Positions 46,601-59,101 are shown, counted from the stretch's first letter. The stretch: DNA of 64,000 nt from Erythrophleum ivorense (GCA_026724425.1 JAIUCV010000084.1:2412001-2476000), one strand, 5' to 3'. The notes: generated by a model not told the origin, from the letters alone. Program-made: numbers and translations.

Positions 46601-47662
46601 CAACTGAAACCTCCTGCATTGTAAAGTCTCAGCTACTCAGTCTGGTGGGTTTCAAGATGTTGAAGGAGAAACTGAAGAGAGACGGCGTGCCAGGCTGGAA
46701 CGCCACCAGAGGACACAGGAGCGGGCTGTATGTATCAATTTAGCTGTTAGATCATTTTTTTTGACAATGACGCAAGATCCCAAGTATGTTAAGTAACATA
46801 AAAACTTTTCTCTAACAGGCGAAAGCACTTGCTGATAAAAACGAACGTGATCTTCAAGTACTAAGAGAACAAGCTGAGAGAAATGTAAGTTTCATTACTG
46901 TGGCATCCAGTATAATTTTTTTTAATGTGGTTTTCCATCTGTTGTGCCCAATCATGTTGCTTTGTTGAGATACTAAATAAGTCATTAGCGTCAAAAAAAA
47001 CTGTGCCACCTTAGTGAACTGTCTCAACTATTAGGATCCGTCTTTCTTTTTGATTTGCAGAGAATCGGTCTTGTAATTTTTATTTTATTTTTGTTTCACC
47101 ACCAATACTTAATCCTGGTTTGCAGAGGATTGGTGAGACTCTGGATGCGGAGATCAAACGTTGGGGTGCGGGGAAGGAGGGAAACTTGCGTGCTCTTCTT
47201 TCGACGTTACAATATGTATGTTGTTTTGTCTTTGTTTTCTGTACAATCTGTACCTTTGATGATATGAATCTTACAGTCTCTTCTGATGTTTCAATGCAAA
47301 TGAGCAGGTTCTTTGGCCCGAATGCGGTTGGCAGCCTGTTTCATTAACCGATTTAATCACCGCTGCATCGGTCAAGAAAGTTTACAGAAAGGCCACTCTC
47401 TGTATACATCCTGACAAAGTTCAGCAAAAAGGCGCTAATCTCCAGCAGAAATATGTTGCTGAGAAAGTGTTCGACATGCTCAAGGTTAGTGATTCACCAT
47501 TTTTCACCATCAATACTACTTTAGATGCCACCAATACAAGTTAGGCTGCTTTTAACTCCAATGAGATTGCATTTACAAATCCGCAGTTGCTGGCTTCATC
47601 TCTTTTCTCTTGATAATAAACAGGAATCATGGAACAAATTTAACTCGGAAGAACTTTTTTGA
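43667..47662 (+). CDS. AUXILIN-LIKE2: Auxilin-like J-domain protein, copy A
   Basis: Putative clathrin-uncoating cofactor acting with Hsc70 in endocytosis. Eight exons: 43667-44277, 44813-46316, 46400-46544, 46633-46727, 46819-46884, 47126-47215, 47308-47484, 47624-47662; 908 residues. Features: DDF- and DDL-type acidic motifs throughout residues 1-205, a Pro-rich stretch (APPPSRPPPPRPTRP) near the middle, a long charged helical region of RERE/AEARERA repeats (~460-700), and a C-terminal J domain with the Hsp70-stimulating HPD (CIHPDKV). It ends FNSEELF. The upstream GTG extension was rejected in favour of the ATG at 43667, which matches copy B. Exon sizes equal copy B except exon 2, 9 bp shorter. 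Partial acceptor duplication precedes exon 6 (near 47060). From memory At4g12770. Confidence 0.92.
44984..46556 (+). repeat. Near-identical conversion tract, copy A side
   Basis: From about 44984 to 46556 this matches the reverse complement of ~51808-50237 with only a handful of differences, including the complete intron 2 (46317-46399), which I find identical by eye. Sequence on either side is visibly diverged (exon 1 proteins about 83% alike by eye). A sharp onset and end of identity indicate gene conversion. Confidence 0.8.
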
Positions 47663-49173
47663 AAAAAAAAACTGGGATTATATTTTGAGATTGTGTTGTT
47701 CGCGTGCCTCCAAAAAGATGAAGCAATGCATTCATTAAAATGCAAAAAAAATGTTGAAGCCACAGATAGTAGTTGATAAGAGAGTATGTATTCCCTCGTA
47801 TTACCCAACACTGCATCATTATAGACATTGCAGCAATTGGGCATTCATTTTTTTGTTAATTTTTTTCCTTCGCATTACCCTACTTGATTCTCATCCTTGT
47901 AAGAGTACGATTGTCAAATATATTGATGTTGATTTCTTGTATTCTTTTAAGTGGCATGTTGGCGAATCCAAAAGGCAATCTGGCTTCTCTCTTTGGATTT
48001 TTATTCACCATAAAATCAAAGAGAAATTTTACAGAAACGCTCAATTTCACCCTTCTAATTAGTATCAAAACCCTAATTGTGAGGTGTTAGAACCGGATTC
48101 AACCTCAAGTCTTAGTTCCTAATCCTTGAGCTAACTAAAATCAGTTAGTCTTGGTAAGTTATTTTTGTTGTTGGTTCAGTTGAGATACACAAGATTACCA
48201 AGTTCCCCATTGATCATGTGTACATCTTATAAGATGAATCTCCCTCTAAAAGATCCATTAGATCAAACGATTATCAAGCGTTTAGGCACAACTTTCAGGA
48301 ATTACAAGAAGAATAATGAGTTAATGTGTGACATCCGCCTCTTGCGTAATCAAGACAGCATGTCATTTGCATTAAGAGGTTCAATGCAACCCCGAGGGTC
48401 GTCTCCAAAACATAATTACATAAAACCATCTTAAAATCTCGGAATTAGGTGCAAAGAAAGGTTCGCTCTTGATAATTCAAAGAAAAGAGGAGGACCAATG
48501 CGACAAGATGATTCCTTCATTAGTTTACAAAGCTTTATCACTCAAAATGTGTCATGGGATGGCATATATTATCATGTTGGTTTGCTTTATAGGCTTCTGA
48601 ACCAAGACATCATTCATCCCTAATAGACTTTGATTTTTATAAGTTTATAACTAACTCGTTATGTACATCATTAAGCATTATCATGTTGGTTTGCTTTAGG
48701 CTTCTGAACCAAACCCAACGTGAGGCTGTTGATGACAAAAACAAAAAACAAATACACAAACACAAACACGCCACAGAGATACACCAGATTCGCCTCCATA
48801 CCAATTATAAAGAATATTCATATATGCATATATAAATAGCTTGGAAACAACAATACACAGTTCTCTCAAGTATTGTGTTTTGCTACAAGAAATCAACATC
48901 AAATACATTTGACATCGTACCCTTAAAACGATGAGAATCAACAAGGGTGATGAAAAGGAAAAATTAACAAACAAAACAAAATATAAGAATGCCCAAATTC
49001 TGCAATGTCTTCCACGATGCAGTGTTGGGTAATCCGAGGGAATACATACTCTTATCAACAACTATCTGGCTCCAACATCTGTTGCATTTCAACGAATGCA
49101 TCATGCTTGCGTCATCGGCAGCACACGAACAGCACACGAACAACACAATCTCAAAACATAATCCCAGGTTTTT
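47663..49173. other. Spacer at the centre of the auxilin-like inverted pair
   Basis: Both 3' flanks belong to the inverted duplication: 47700-47930 matches the reverse complement of ~48890-49140 (shared 'agagtatgtattccctcg' and 'acattgcagcaattgggc'-type segments, diverged). Roughly 47940-48880 is unique, AT-rich and without a supported gene. A 90-codon frame near 48165 begins at a non-ATG codon and is not convincing. Confidence 0.5.
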
Positions 49174-52100
49174 TCAAAAAAGTTCTTCCGAGTTAAATTT
49201 GTTCCATGATTCCTGTTTATTGTCAAGAGAAAAGAGATGAAGCCAGCCAATGTGGTTTTAGTTATCCATGAGTCATGCAATCTAATTGGATGATAAGTTT
49301 CACTTAAATTTGTGGCATCTAAAGTAGTATAAATGGTGAAAAATGGTCACTTACCTTGAGCATGTCGAACACTTTCTCAGCAATGTATTTCTGCTGGAGA
49401 TTGGCGCCTTTTTGCTGAACTTTGTCAGGATGTATACAGAGAGTGGCCTTCCTGTAAACTTTCTTGACCGATGCTGCGGTGATTAAATCCGTCAATGAAA
49501 TAGGCTGCCAACCGCATTCGGGCCAAAGAACCTGCTCATTTGCATTGAAACATCAGAAGAGACTGTAAGATTCATATCATCAAAGGTACATATTGTACAG
49601 AAAACAAAGACAAAACAACATACATATTGTAACGTCGAAAGAAGAGCACGCAAGTTTCCCTCCTTCCCCGCACCCCAACGTTTGATCTCCGCATCCAGGG
49701 TCTCACCAATCCTCTGCAATCCAGAATTAAACAAAAAAAGATAAACAAGAGATGGCACAGTGTTTTGACAATAATGACTGCAAGAGGCCCCAGACTTATT
49801 AAGTGTCTCAAGAAAGTAACATGTACAGAAATCAAACTGAATGCCACAGTAATGAAACTTACATTTCTCTCAGCTTGTTCTCTTAGTACTTGAAGATCAC
49901 GTTCGTTTTTATCAGCAAGTGCTTTCGCCTGATTCAGAAAAGAATTCATGTTACTAAAGTAACTAAACACACTGCAAATTTTGCGTCATTGTCAGATACA
50001 AAACCCATGAAAGAAAAAGATTTAACATCTGTTGATACATACAGCCCGCTCCTGTGTCCTTTGGTGGCGTTCCAGCCTGGCACGCCGTCTCTCTTCAGTT
50101 TCTCCTTCAACATCTTGAAACCCACCAGATTGAGTAGCTGGGGCTTTACAATGCAAGAGGTTTCAGTTGGGGACCAAGTTAAATGACATGATAGTAAAGC
50201 GCGGAGCGACAGAAAATATGGTAGATAAATCTCAGAAATTGCAGTACCTCCAAATATTGAACTGAGATCATCAGCAATATTTGTTACTGAAGAGGCCTTT
50301 CTCAGGTTCTCTGATGGTCCTGACGGCACTCGCGAAGATGGCCTGCTAGATTCGAATGATCCTCCCTTGTTCCATGTATCCTGGAAAGGATCCTGAAACA
50401 CAACGAGAGTTATAGGGCGAGACGAATCTCCTGTAAGGGACTTAAAGCAGAGCAGAAGTAGATATCCAATCTCACCGGAGGGTTGGTTCTCTGTCGTGGC
50501 GCACTGCTTGGTCTGGAAACCGAGTTAAAGAAGGAGTCAAGATCATTGTTATTCTCTTGCTGCTTAGCTTTAGCTTGGGCAGCTGCCCTTCCACGTGCCT
50601 CAGCAGCTGCCCTGTCCACAGCAGCTCGTTCTGCCTTAACCCTAGCTTCTTTCTCCCGGGCTTCAGCATTCGCCCTTTCTCTAGCTTCTGCTGCAGCTTT
50701 CTCAGCCTTTTCTCTTGCCCCTGCAGCTGCCCTTTCACGTGCTTCAGCATGAGCTCTTTGAACCGCTGCTCTTTCTGCGCGTTCTCGGGCATCTGTAGCC
50801 TTCCCAACAGCAGCTCTCTGAACTTTTGCATGTGCTTCAGTGGCTGCTCTTTCACGTGCTTCCCTTGTAGCCCTCTCTACCGCCTGTCTAGCCAACAGTC
50901 TTTCCCTTTCTTTCTCAATTCTTTTCTGCTCTCTTTCTCTCTCCTCTCTCTCCCTCTCTCTCTCCCTTTCCATCTCTGCCTCCCTCTCTACCCTTTCACG
51001 ATCCAGTCTTGCTTGCTTTTCTCTAATTTCCCTTTCCCGAGAATCATTATTCTCCATTCGGTCACCTTCTCGACCTCTACTTGCCTTCAAATTTTCTTTC
51101 TCTCTCCTTTCCTTAGCATGCCTAAACTTAGCTTCTGCTTTATCCATGGCATCCTTCATGGCAGCAGCTGATTCAGCAGCAGAAGAGAAAATATCTGCAT
51201 CTTCGCCATACGGAGGCTCGGGATGTCCATTAGCAGCAGACTGATTTCTTACCATATAAAAATCTTCCACATCATCCATTTGAGATGCTGTCGGGCTATT
51301 TGCAGAAGCTCTAGCTGAGATGGGAACGTGTGAGTGGTTAATAGAACTTGATAAAGAAGGCTCGTTAACCTTCTTTTTTATAGGACGTGTAGGTCTTGGT
51401 GGTGGAGGCCTTGAAGGTGGTGGAGCACTTGTAGGTTGGGTAAATAGGGGGATCTCAGATACAGTGAGCCACACATCATCAGATGATTCAAAACTTCCAC
51501 CTGAATTGACTGATTTATGCTCCGGCAAATTCTCCCTGTACATATGAGGGTTTTCATACACCGGAGAAGCAGTCTGCGGAACAGTTTTGGATGAAGTATG
51601 CTGCGGCTCCAAAACTTCGTCAAATGGACTTTTCTTAGGATGATAAGTCCTAGAACTTTCTACTGGTGACTGAGAGCCGCTGATGTTTTCTGGTCTCAAA
51701 TGACTTTTGCCTTTACTAATTATATCTGGCCCTGATTTTCCAAGACTATCGAGAGGGTCAATATCAACAAATACTCCTCCATGGACAGATGAATGATCAG
51801 TTTTTCTTCTGTTTGTGCTATCAAATTTACTAGCTTCCTCTAATGGATCAGTGAACCCTCCTGTAGAAGTTTCTCTAGCGGTTGATGCAGACTCCTCCAA
51901 GACTGCAAATGGGTCATCCACAAGATTGGAAGATGCCTTGGCTGTCCGATAAGGAGAATTCTGAGATTGACTCGTCTCTGAAGTTGGCCTGTGCAAAAAG
52001 ATTAAAAATCATGCCTACAACTTTTATAATGACAAGCAAAAAAATTCAACTTTCGGGACTGTCTAAGATTTCCATAAGCACTAAAAACTTCAAGCTATAA

Positions 52101-53051
52101 TTCATTAGCAAAAGGTTCAAGCTTTTGAAGAATTTCTGAGATATCTACAAGTTCCAGAAAGTGCACATATGATTAATCTGCAACAGCTCCCCATAAGTAC
52201 TATAAACTTCATGCTTTTATTTACTAGCAAAAAGTTCAAACTTTTGAAGAATTTCTACAAGTTCCAAAGACCACATAAGAGAACATTGTATGCAATACTA
52301 ACCTACAAATAGCTCTCCAAAAGCACTATAAAGTTCATGCTACATTTCACTATGTAAATGTGATAGCTCTAAGCTCTATGGCCTTGAGTCATTACACAAA
52401 ACAAGCTCTAGGAGAAACAAATTTGACGGCTGAATGTTACCGTTTAGTTGCAGGGGAGCTACTGCGACCAAACCCAGGAATCAATTCATCAAAAACGGAG
52501 CTACCCTTGTCCTCTTTCCCACTCTCTGTCTTGTATGATTCCGTTTCTCGTAAACCCAAGTTCCCAATCAGATCATCAAAGGGAGAACTGTTCTGTTTCC
52601 TGTGCTTCGTAGGCGACGAGATTGAAGCGAAAACATTGTCAAACCGAGCTGATTGAGAAGTCGATGGGATTTTGAGCTCAGGGATAGCCTCAAACACATC
52701 TTCATCGTAAACCGGCTTGTCATAAACCGGCATGGACGCCGATTTGGGTGCTGGTTGCTCCTTGAACATAGCATCGTAGTCAAAGGCAGGAGCAGATGGC
52801 TTCGGCTGAGAACGAGAATCGGAGGATCCGCTAAAGACATCGTTGAAGAGGAGATCATCACCATCGCGACTCAGATCGTCAAATACCGGCGACGAATCGG
52901 ACTTCTTCGATGAGGCGTTCGCGAAGCTGTAGGAAGAGGCGTAACTGTTGAAATCAGCGGTGGAAGAGTTGGGTTGAGGCGCCATCGGAGCAGATTTTCC
53001 ATGAGGTTTCAATCCGAAGTCTTTAGCTAATAGGCCGGTGAAATCATCCAT
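49174..53051 (-). CDS. AUXILIN-LIKE1: Auxilin-like J-domain protein, copy B
   Basis: Paralogue of copy A in opposite orientation, tail to tail. Eight exons: 53051-52441, 51988-50476, 50392-50248, 50137-50043, 49928-49863, 49713-49624, 49531-49355, 49212-49174; 911 residues. The architecture is the same: acidic N-terminal motifs, Pro-rich stretch, Arg/Glu/Ala-rich helical repeat region, and J domain with HPD. The extra residues relative to copy A lie just before RRKTDHSS in exon 2. All splice junctions are consensus and all catalytic-type residues are retained, so both copies appear functional. The exon 2-3 region is nearly identical to copy A. From memory At4g12780. Confidence 0.92.
50237..51808 (-). 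repeat. Near-identical conversion tract, copy B side
   Basis: Counterpart of 44984-46556. The onset is at the 'agaaaaactgatcattc' segment of exon 2 and the end is just inside intron 3 after 'ggtactgcaatttc', beyond which the two introns differ strongly. A second shorter block of near identity covers exon 6, intron 6 and the start of exon 7. Confidence 0.8.
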
Positions 53052-53549
53052 GGATCCCTTCGATTTTTCTACCTCTCAGCTTCGTCTCCGTCTCCCAAAA
53101 TCGGAGATCTTTTGAAAATTCCCACCAGAAAACGAAGACGATATTTTTCCTCAGATCTGAGTGTCCATTGACGACGAATCGGAGTAAAGTTTCTGATTTT
53201 AGTTTTGAAAAATAGCTCTTTGTATTCTTCTTCGTTTTTCCTCTCTGGTTTCTTCTCCGACTACATGTTCCGAGTCTCCATAATTTCTACTTTTTTGATT
53301 AATGGGTCCTACAGTTTGTGTCCTTCACACATTTGCTCCTCACTATTCTATAAACTCAATCACAGCCCCCAAGATTTCGGAATTTGAACATTAGAATAAA
53401 ACTTAAAAGCATAACTAGGAAGATGACAATATTCAACCAATCATCGTTTTTACTTCTCAAAACTCATTGGCTTCTGACAAGAACAACCAGACCAAGATTG
53501 TTTAAACTTTTAAGAAAAACCGTCGGGTAGATACAGAGTCACAAACTTA

Positions 53550-55254
53550 TCAATCAGAACCATCATCTTCATCATCATCTTTGATCTTGACATCAGCGTC
53601 TTCACCAAACTGGATACAGACATCGATTTGGGACAGAACGTATTGAATGCTGCTCATAAATCAACAATGTTGATATTAGTTTTATACTGAATCAGAACCA
53701 AACTTACAAGTAAGGAACTGAGAGCAACTTTGTTTACCTTCGTTCTTTCCTCAAGTTAAGGGGTATGAAATTCACCATCCCATAATCTCCAACCTGATAA
53801 TAATAACCACCACATACCATAAAATTGCAATCATGAAAATCACATGTTCAGTGCTTAACCTCATACCATTTTGCTCGCTTTTCGATCAATAACCACAACA
53901 TACCATTTCAATCAAGGATTTGTTCAGTTTTGCAAACTGAGGACCCATCCTTTGGTTTAACTCTGCTAGCAATGTGCGAGGCTCCGGATTCAAGTAGCTA
54001 GAGAGTTCACAATAAAACCAAACCAATTTTATTGACTCTAATCTCGAAACTTCAACAAAGAAAAAAAAAAAAAACAATGTGGGAAGAGGAAGAGTCCATA
54101 CTCATCAATGTTGCTTTTATCCTGTAAGAGATCCATCTTTGAGAGGATGTTGACATGTGGTAACTCAAGCTGGATCATCGCAGAGAGAGATGACATGCAA
54201 CCGCTGATAAACTTCGTTACATCTGTTATAAACTGATCCACACAAAAACAGTTATCACTTGTCAATGCAAATTGGTTCTTCTTCGCTATAATAAAAGTAG
54301 TATACGCAAACAGAACTTGCAACAAAACCTGTGAATCAAGCAGGTAAACAACACAGACGTTGAAGTTCTTCTGCTTCAAATGCTCCACAAAGTTCTTGAG
54401 CACAGGGACATGTGTAAACAGCTCTATCTGGCCTATTAACAGAATGCAATTTTCAAATAATTTAGAGATAAAACCACAGTTGAGATGCTTCAAATTCATC
54501 TTCTATCCAGTATTCGTATCCAGTTATAGAAACCACACAGTTTATTAGAGTGTAAAACACATAGATAAGACATATAACTCAAAATGTGTGTGATATCCAA
54601 GAAGCAGACATAAACTCTCATTGATTATGTATAGCACCTGGACAATCAAAGATAAGGTAATCGTCGTCCCTGTAGTTCTCCAATTCTTCATCCACCCATT
54701 CATGTAAGCTGTCCTCAAGGTACCTACAGATTCAAAGTTAAGGCTCTTCCAATTCCACACATTAGATTCTTTGTTTTCCCCATGTAAAGGTAACAATTTT
54801 GACCCGACCTTGCTATAACTCTCAACAAAAAGGATACTCCATGCAATACATAAGGCCACCATTAGGACCAAGCTTAAGCTCCTCCATTACATCTTCCAAA
54901 GAAATGAGTTCTCTAATATCTACATTCACCCAAAAACGGTAGTAAGCTTTCAATCAAAACCATCAAGGGAATGGAACCAAGAGGAGACTCACTCACCCAT
55001 AGCAACAGGATAGTTAAAGATTTCAGCAGCAGGATCCAAGTTAACAACATGCATTGTTCGGCCGATAGTTTCACAGTGTTCAAACAAAGACGAGCAATAA
55101 GTAGACTGATCCAAAACACACAGAAAAAAAAAGAACAACTGTTAGTCAAATCTCACTGATAAATTCTACTTTTACAGAGCAAATTGACATAAGACTATAA
55201 ATATATAACCTTTCCGCTTCCTGCTGGACCGATAACGAGCTGTGCGTAACCCAT
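53550..55254 (-). CDS. GPN3: GPN-loop GTPase 3
   Basis: GPN GTPases assist assembly and nuclear import of RNA polymerase II. Nine exons join to 268 residues: 55254-55210, 55105-54997, 54919-54838, 54723-54638, 54432-54329, 54232-54102, 53997-53904, 53793-53738, 53649-53550. The P-loop is GPAGSGKST at residues 9-17, the defining Gly-Pro-Asn (KLGPNGG) at ~69-71, a switch/Walker B FDCPGQIELFTH, and the base-recognition SKMDLL. The C-terminus is acidic (DDDEDDGSD). All nine junctions are consensus and keep phase, and length matches the family. From memory At4g12790. It lies 389 bp beyond the auxilin-like copy B promoter side, in the same orientation. Confidence 0.93.
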
Positions 55255-56434
55255 TGTAGCAAGCAAGCCTCTTAAATCGAACAAAGGGAGTGTATGATTC
55301 TAAAAGATGCAAAGATTGCGACAGTTATATAAGCAATGCACCAAACGCCTAAACCAAACAATACACTCAAAATGTCGCAGGAACCCATAAACCAGAAGCA
55401 ATACACATTTCAGCACCTGAAATTAAGGAGAAAATATTAGACTCCGTCACAAAATCAGACTACCACAAACATGACTTAGTCAGGGTTTTAAGAGCGCATA
55501 GACCCAGTGGATTTTTGATAACCTAAAAACCAGAAAGATGAACAATTTCGAGAGAGATTGAAGAAATTTAAAAGTAGCCGACATAAATTTCCAAAGTGAA
55601 AACGAAACCCAGAAGAAAGGAATCACAAGTCCTGTGTAGCATCTAGTGAATCGATGGAGAAGAAAAAAACGGAATCAGAAAGATGATTTGGCTTCACCTT
55701 TGAGTATTTGACGCGTCTTCCTCCTCTTTTTGCTCTGATTAAAACCTAAACCACATGCAAAAGAAGAGAGGAACTAATTCACCGATTATTGCTTCTAAAG
55801 ACTTTTTAGGGTTTTAAATTGTTTTTTCCTTTCTTCAATTTTGTTTTTCTAATATATATTGAATAAATGGTTCGGTTGCGTCTTGTTAGACAAGAATTTA
55901 ATGATTTGACCACACAAAAAATGTTATTATTTCCACCACGTGTATCACGTACTGAAGCTTGAATTCTTCCTTTTTTTTTTCCAAATTAAAAAAACTATAA
56001 ATAAAAAGTTTGGAAAATTTGAACAATTTACAACAAGAAAAATAACAGAAATATTCATTTTAACTATTCCGTGTAGTTCACTAACATGTTTAGAGACTAA
56101 AAGCACCATCACAATGAGCAAGAGACGTTCTACCAAAAAAAAAAATGAGCAAGAGACGAGCACAATGATTCGTCGAATGCGTTGTTAGCGCACCATGCAA
56201 TCTTCATAATCATCAGAATCCTATTATGTATCTACATAATCTTTATCATTATAAAGAACAACCTGATTAACCCAATCAGGATTCATATTCATATCCCAAA
56301 GAATAAGTACAAGCCAGTCTTTATTCATCATTGTTTATAGCTTGGCTGTAAAATTACAACATTAAAGTCATATATGAGAAATTGTGAATAAACGCATAAT
56401 AAAAAGACAAGAAATATCCAAATCCCATCATATA
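55255..56434. other. GPN3 promoter side and intergenic DNA
   Basis: The left ~500 bp is probably the GPN3 leader, including a possible leader intron, and its promoter. The rest is AT-rich spacer with a short direct duplication of 'gagcaagagacg' at ~56116 and ~56146. The right end carries the 3' untranslated region of the RNase gene. Confidence 0.4.
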
Positions 56435-59101
56435 TCAAAGACCTTCTTTATCTGTTGGCATCTTCAGAACCATAGCTTCTCCATCTGCATAATACACAAC
56501 ACAGATATTAAAACCCCATAACATTCCTATCACACCAATATGCTCTTGTTATTTCACTTACCCAATGGTGTGTATTCCGGCAAACTTACGTACTTGGGAC
56601 ATGATTTCTTCGACCTCAAGGCTTTTGAAACAACACAATCCCTGGGCTGTTAGTGATACAAAAACAAAAATGCTGTCAGAAAACTGATACCATCCTTAAA
56701 ACCTAGCAAAATGTTTGGACTTTAAACCATTGTCAATGATCAGCAAATCTAAGCATTTTTTTACAGACAGCTTAATGATTTTGCTAGGTTTAAAAAAAAA
56801 CAACAACAAGAATCTGAGATGAAAGAGATGTCAAATACAGACCGTGAAATCTTTCTCGAAGCATATACGCAATTCGTCGATTGCGCCCTTTCTGCATACA
56901 ACTTCAGGGTTAATATGAAACGCGTTCTGAATGGCTGTTACAATACCTCCTAGAGGATACTTCTCGCTGTTGGAAGCAACATAGCCAGCTTTGTAAAGAA
57001 CATCCTACAGTTTACAGATTGCAACATGGCATTAAGAACTTCTCCAGGAGAGAAAAAAATGTACAAAAGGTTCTTCACTCATGGCAGAATATGACACTCT
57101 CTAGCCAGAATATGAAGTAAATGAAACATATAGTCAAATTCAATCCCAGATCTTGAAGTTGAGGTTGCGATTTACGAAATAAAAGGCCAGAGGCAAAAAC
57201 TTTATTCTTTCCGAGTCATAAGCTATTTGTACCTTAAATAGCTACTTCTCTATAAACTCCATTGCACAGGCATGCAAGTATACAGTTAACCAAGTTTAAC
57301 CAATCCACTACGCAACTATATTATAACATAAACTTAGCTCTGTGAAGACTTACCGTGACATTATACTTCATGTAGATATTAAGCGTGGTAACGAAGTAAC
57401 TATACTCATCATGAAAAACAGGAGAAGAACAAGTCCCATGTTTCTCTGAAAATGAGACAATATCAGCACAATTTTAGAGAGAAGAACCCATTTTATCGTT
57501 TTAACACAATCAAACCAGAACGTATTGTGTAAAGTAAGCATGGGGCTCTAGATAACACTATGTAGAGATTGAAGATCATTACCCCACTACCAGATTGTAT
57601 TGCAAAAGAAGATACATGAAAACAAAACAAAACAAAAAAACGAAACTAAGTTAGTTTTGGTGAAGAGTAAAATCAAGGGAAGTTACAACTAATTGAGGAA
57701 TGTTATAACAAATGTGAGTAATTATCACACCTCATGGCCCCAAAACGATCCTTTTCCACCAAAGCATGATGATGGAGAACCACAGCTGAGGCTGGGCCAG
57801 TACTTTTCAAGGCCATCCATTAACGTTGTGATCTGCAAGTTTTCTCCATTCAGTATCTTCATTTCAGAAATCAATTTAGATAAATTTCGGATGCTTTCTA
57901 GCCAGCATAAGAAAAGTTCAACAAGGAGATTATTAGGATGTGAATGTGACTGTTTACCTCCTTCTCATTAAAGTCAGCTCGATAACAACATGAAGGCCAG
58001 GAACCGTCGTTATAGTCAGGCCATAGTCCATCTACAAGATTAGTATTAGAGATTATTAGGATGCAACTTTTACAAGTAAAGAGGCTGGAAATAAAGTTAC
58101 TTCTCCAAAAAAAAGAGAGCTTCAGAGTCTGAATTATTGCATTGCAGAGAAAGTCAGCATCAAGCAAAAGGTCCAAAGACCCTATTAAAATCCTCTACAA
58201 GAGAACTAATCGTGTTGAAAACTCACAACCAAATTGTTTTGATGCAGAGAGTGATGAATGCAGAACTACACAACTAGATCCATGCCCTCACATATAAATT
58301 ACTCATTAGACCCCCAATATGTGCATTTTGACAAAAAAAAAAATGAAGTTTCTTGTTTCTAAAATTTTGTCTTGAAAAAGTCAGAGCAACAGCTTTAAAC
58401 TTCACCAAGAATTTACAAAACGAGAGCAACTAAGCTGAGAATTTTAACTGCTCAAACTCACACACAAGCACACATTGATTTCTCAATCTGAAAAATCAAG
58501 TGCTCAAACTCTCACACATACAAATACACACACACACACAAAAAATTGATTTCTGGAACTGCAAATAGGATTCGAAGAGTTTACTTACGGATGGTGAATT
58601 GAGTTGGAGTGTTGGAGCTGGAAAAGAAAAGAGAAAGACGTAAGCACAATCTCAAAAGCAAGATCTTTTCAAACTAGCAAGAAATTACGGATCGCTATGA
58701 AAACACTTAATTCCTCATCGCTATTATCAGATCATCTCGATTCCAAAAGTTGAATCTTTTATAACTAAAACTGTTTTCTCGAATTAGAAAAAAATACCCT
58801 CAGCTAATTTGATTATTTGGGTTTTCAATCGGAGTTTCGAGAGAACAAGAACCGATTCAAATCAGAGAAAAACGTACCCTCTACAGCAAGCATTTTTGGA
58901 GCAGCAATGGCGAGTTCCACGGCAGTAAGTTCCAGGCCATTGAAGAGATAGAGCGAAATAATCGAACTCTCTCTGTGAGCGATTGACTTCCACGACCTTG
59001 TCTCCGGCAAGTCCTCCGGTCTCCGGTAAATAACACGATGCGGAGAGAAACGTAACGAAAAGGACTTCCAGGAGAAGGAGAAAAGATCTACGAGACGCCA
59101 T
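56435..59101 (-). CDS. RNS2: RNase T2 (S-like, RNS2 type) with a lesion in catalytic motif II
   Basis: Acid ribonuclease of vacuole/ER, expected to recycle rRNA. Eight exons: 59101-58878, 58617-58589, 58031-57958, 57832-57731, 57443-57354, 57004-56843, 56646-56562, 56484-56435, giving 271 residues in frame. An N-terminal signal peptide (FLLLLEVLFVTFLSASC) is followed by the family start YFALSLQWPGTYC and catalytic motif I FTIHGLWP, split between exons 2 and 3. Motif II normally reads HEWEKHGTC. Here exon 4 ends at HE and the next exon offers CAGAG|AAACATGG, so the protein would read HE-KHGTC, missing Trp and Glu. Using the first AG (exon start 57445) shifts the frame. The simplest reading is a 4-bp loss of TGGG at the acceptor. 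Everything else looks intact. Confidence 0.85.
58527..58541. repeat. (CA)n microsatellite in an RNase gene intron
   Basis: A short CACACACA run in the intron between exons 2 and 3. Confidence 0.6.

Noticed and set aside
48165..48434. 90-codon frame in the spacer between the auxilin-like genes
   Set aside because: It begins at a non-ATG codon, shows no domain, and lies in a unique AT-rich spacer; too weak for a gene call.
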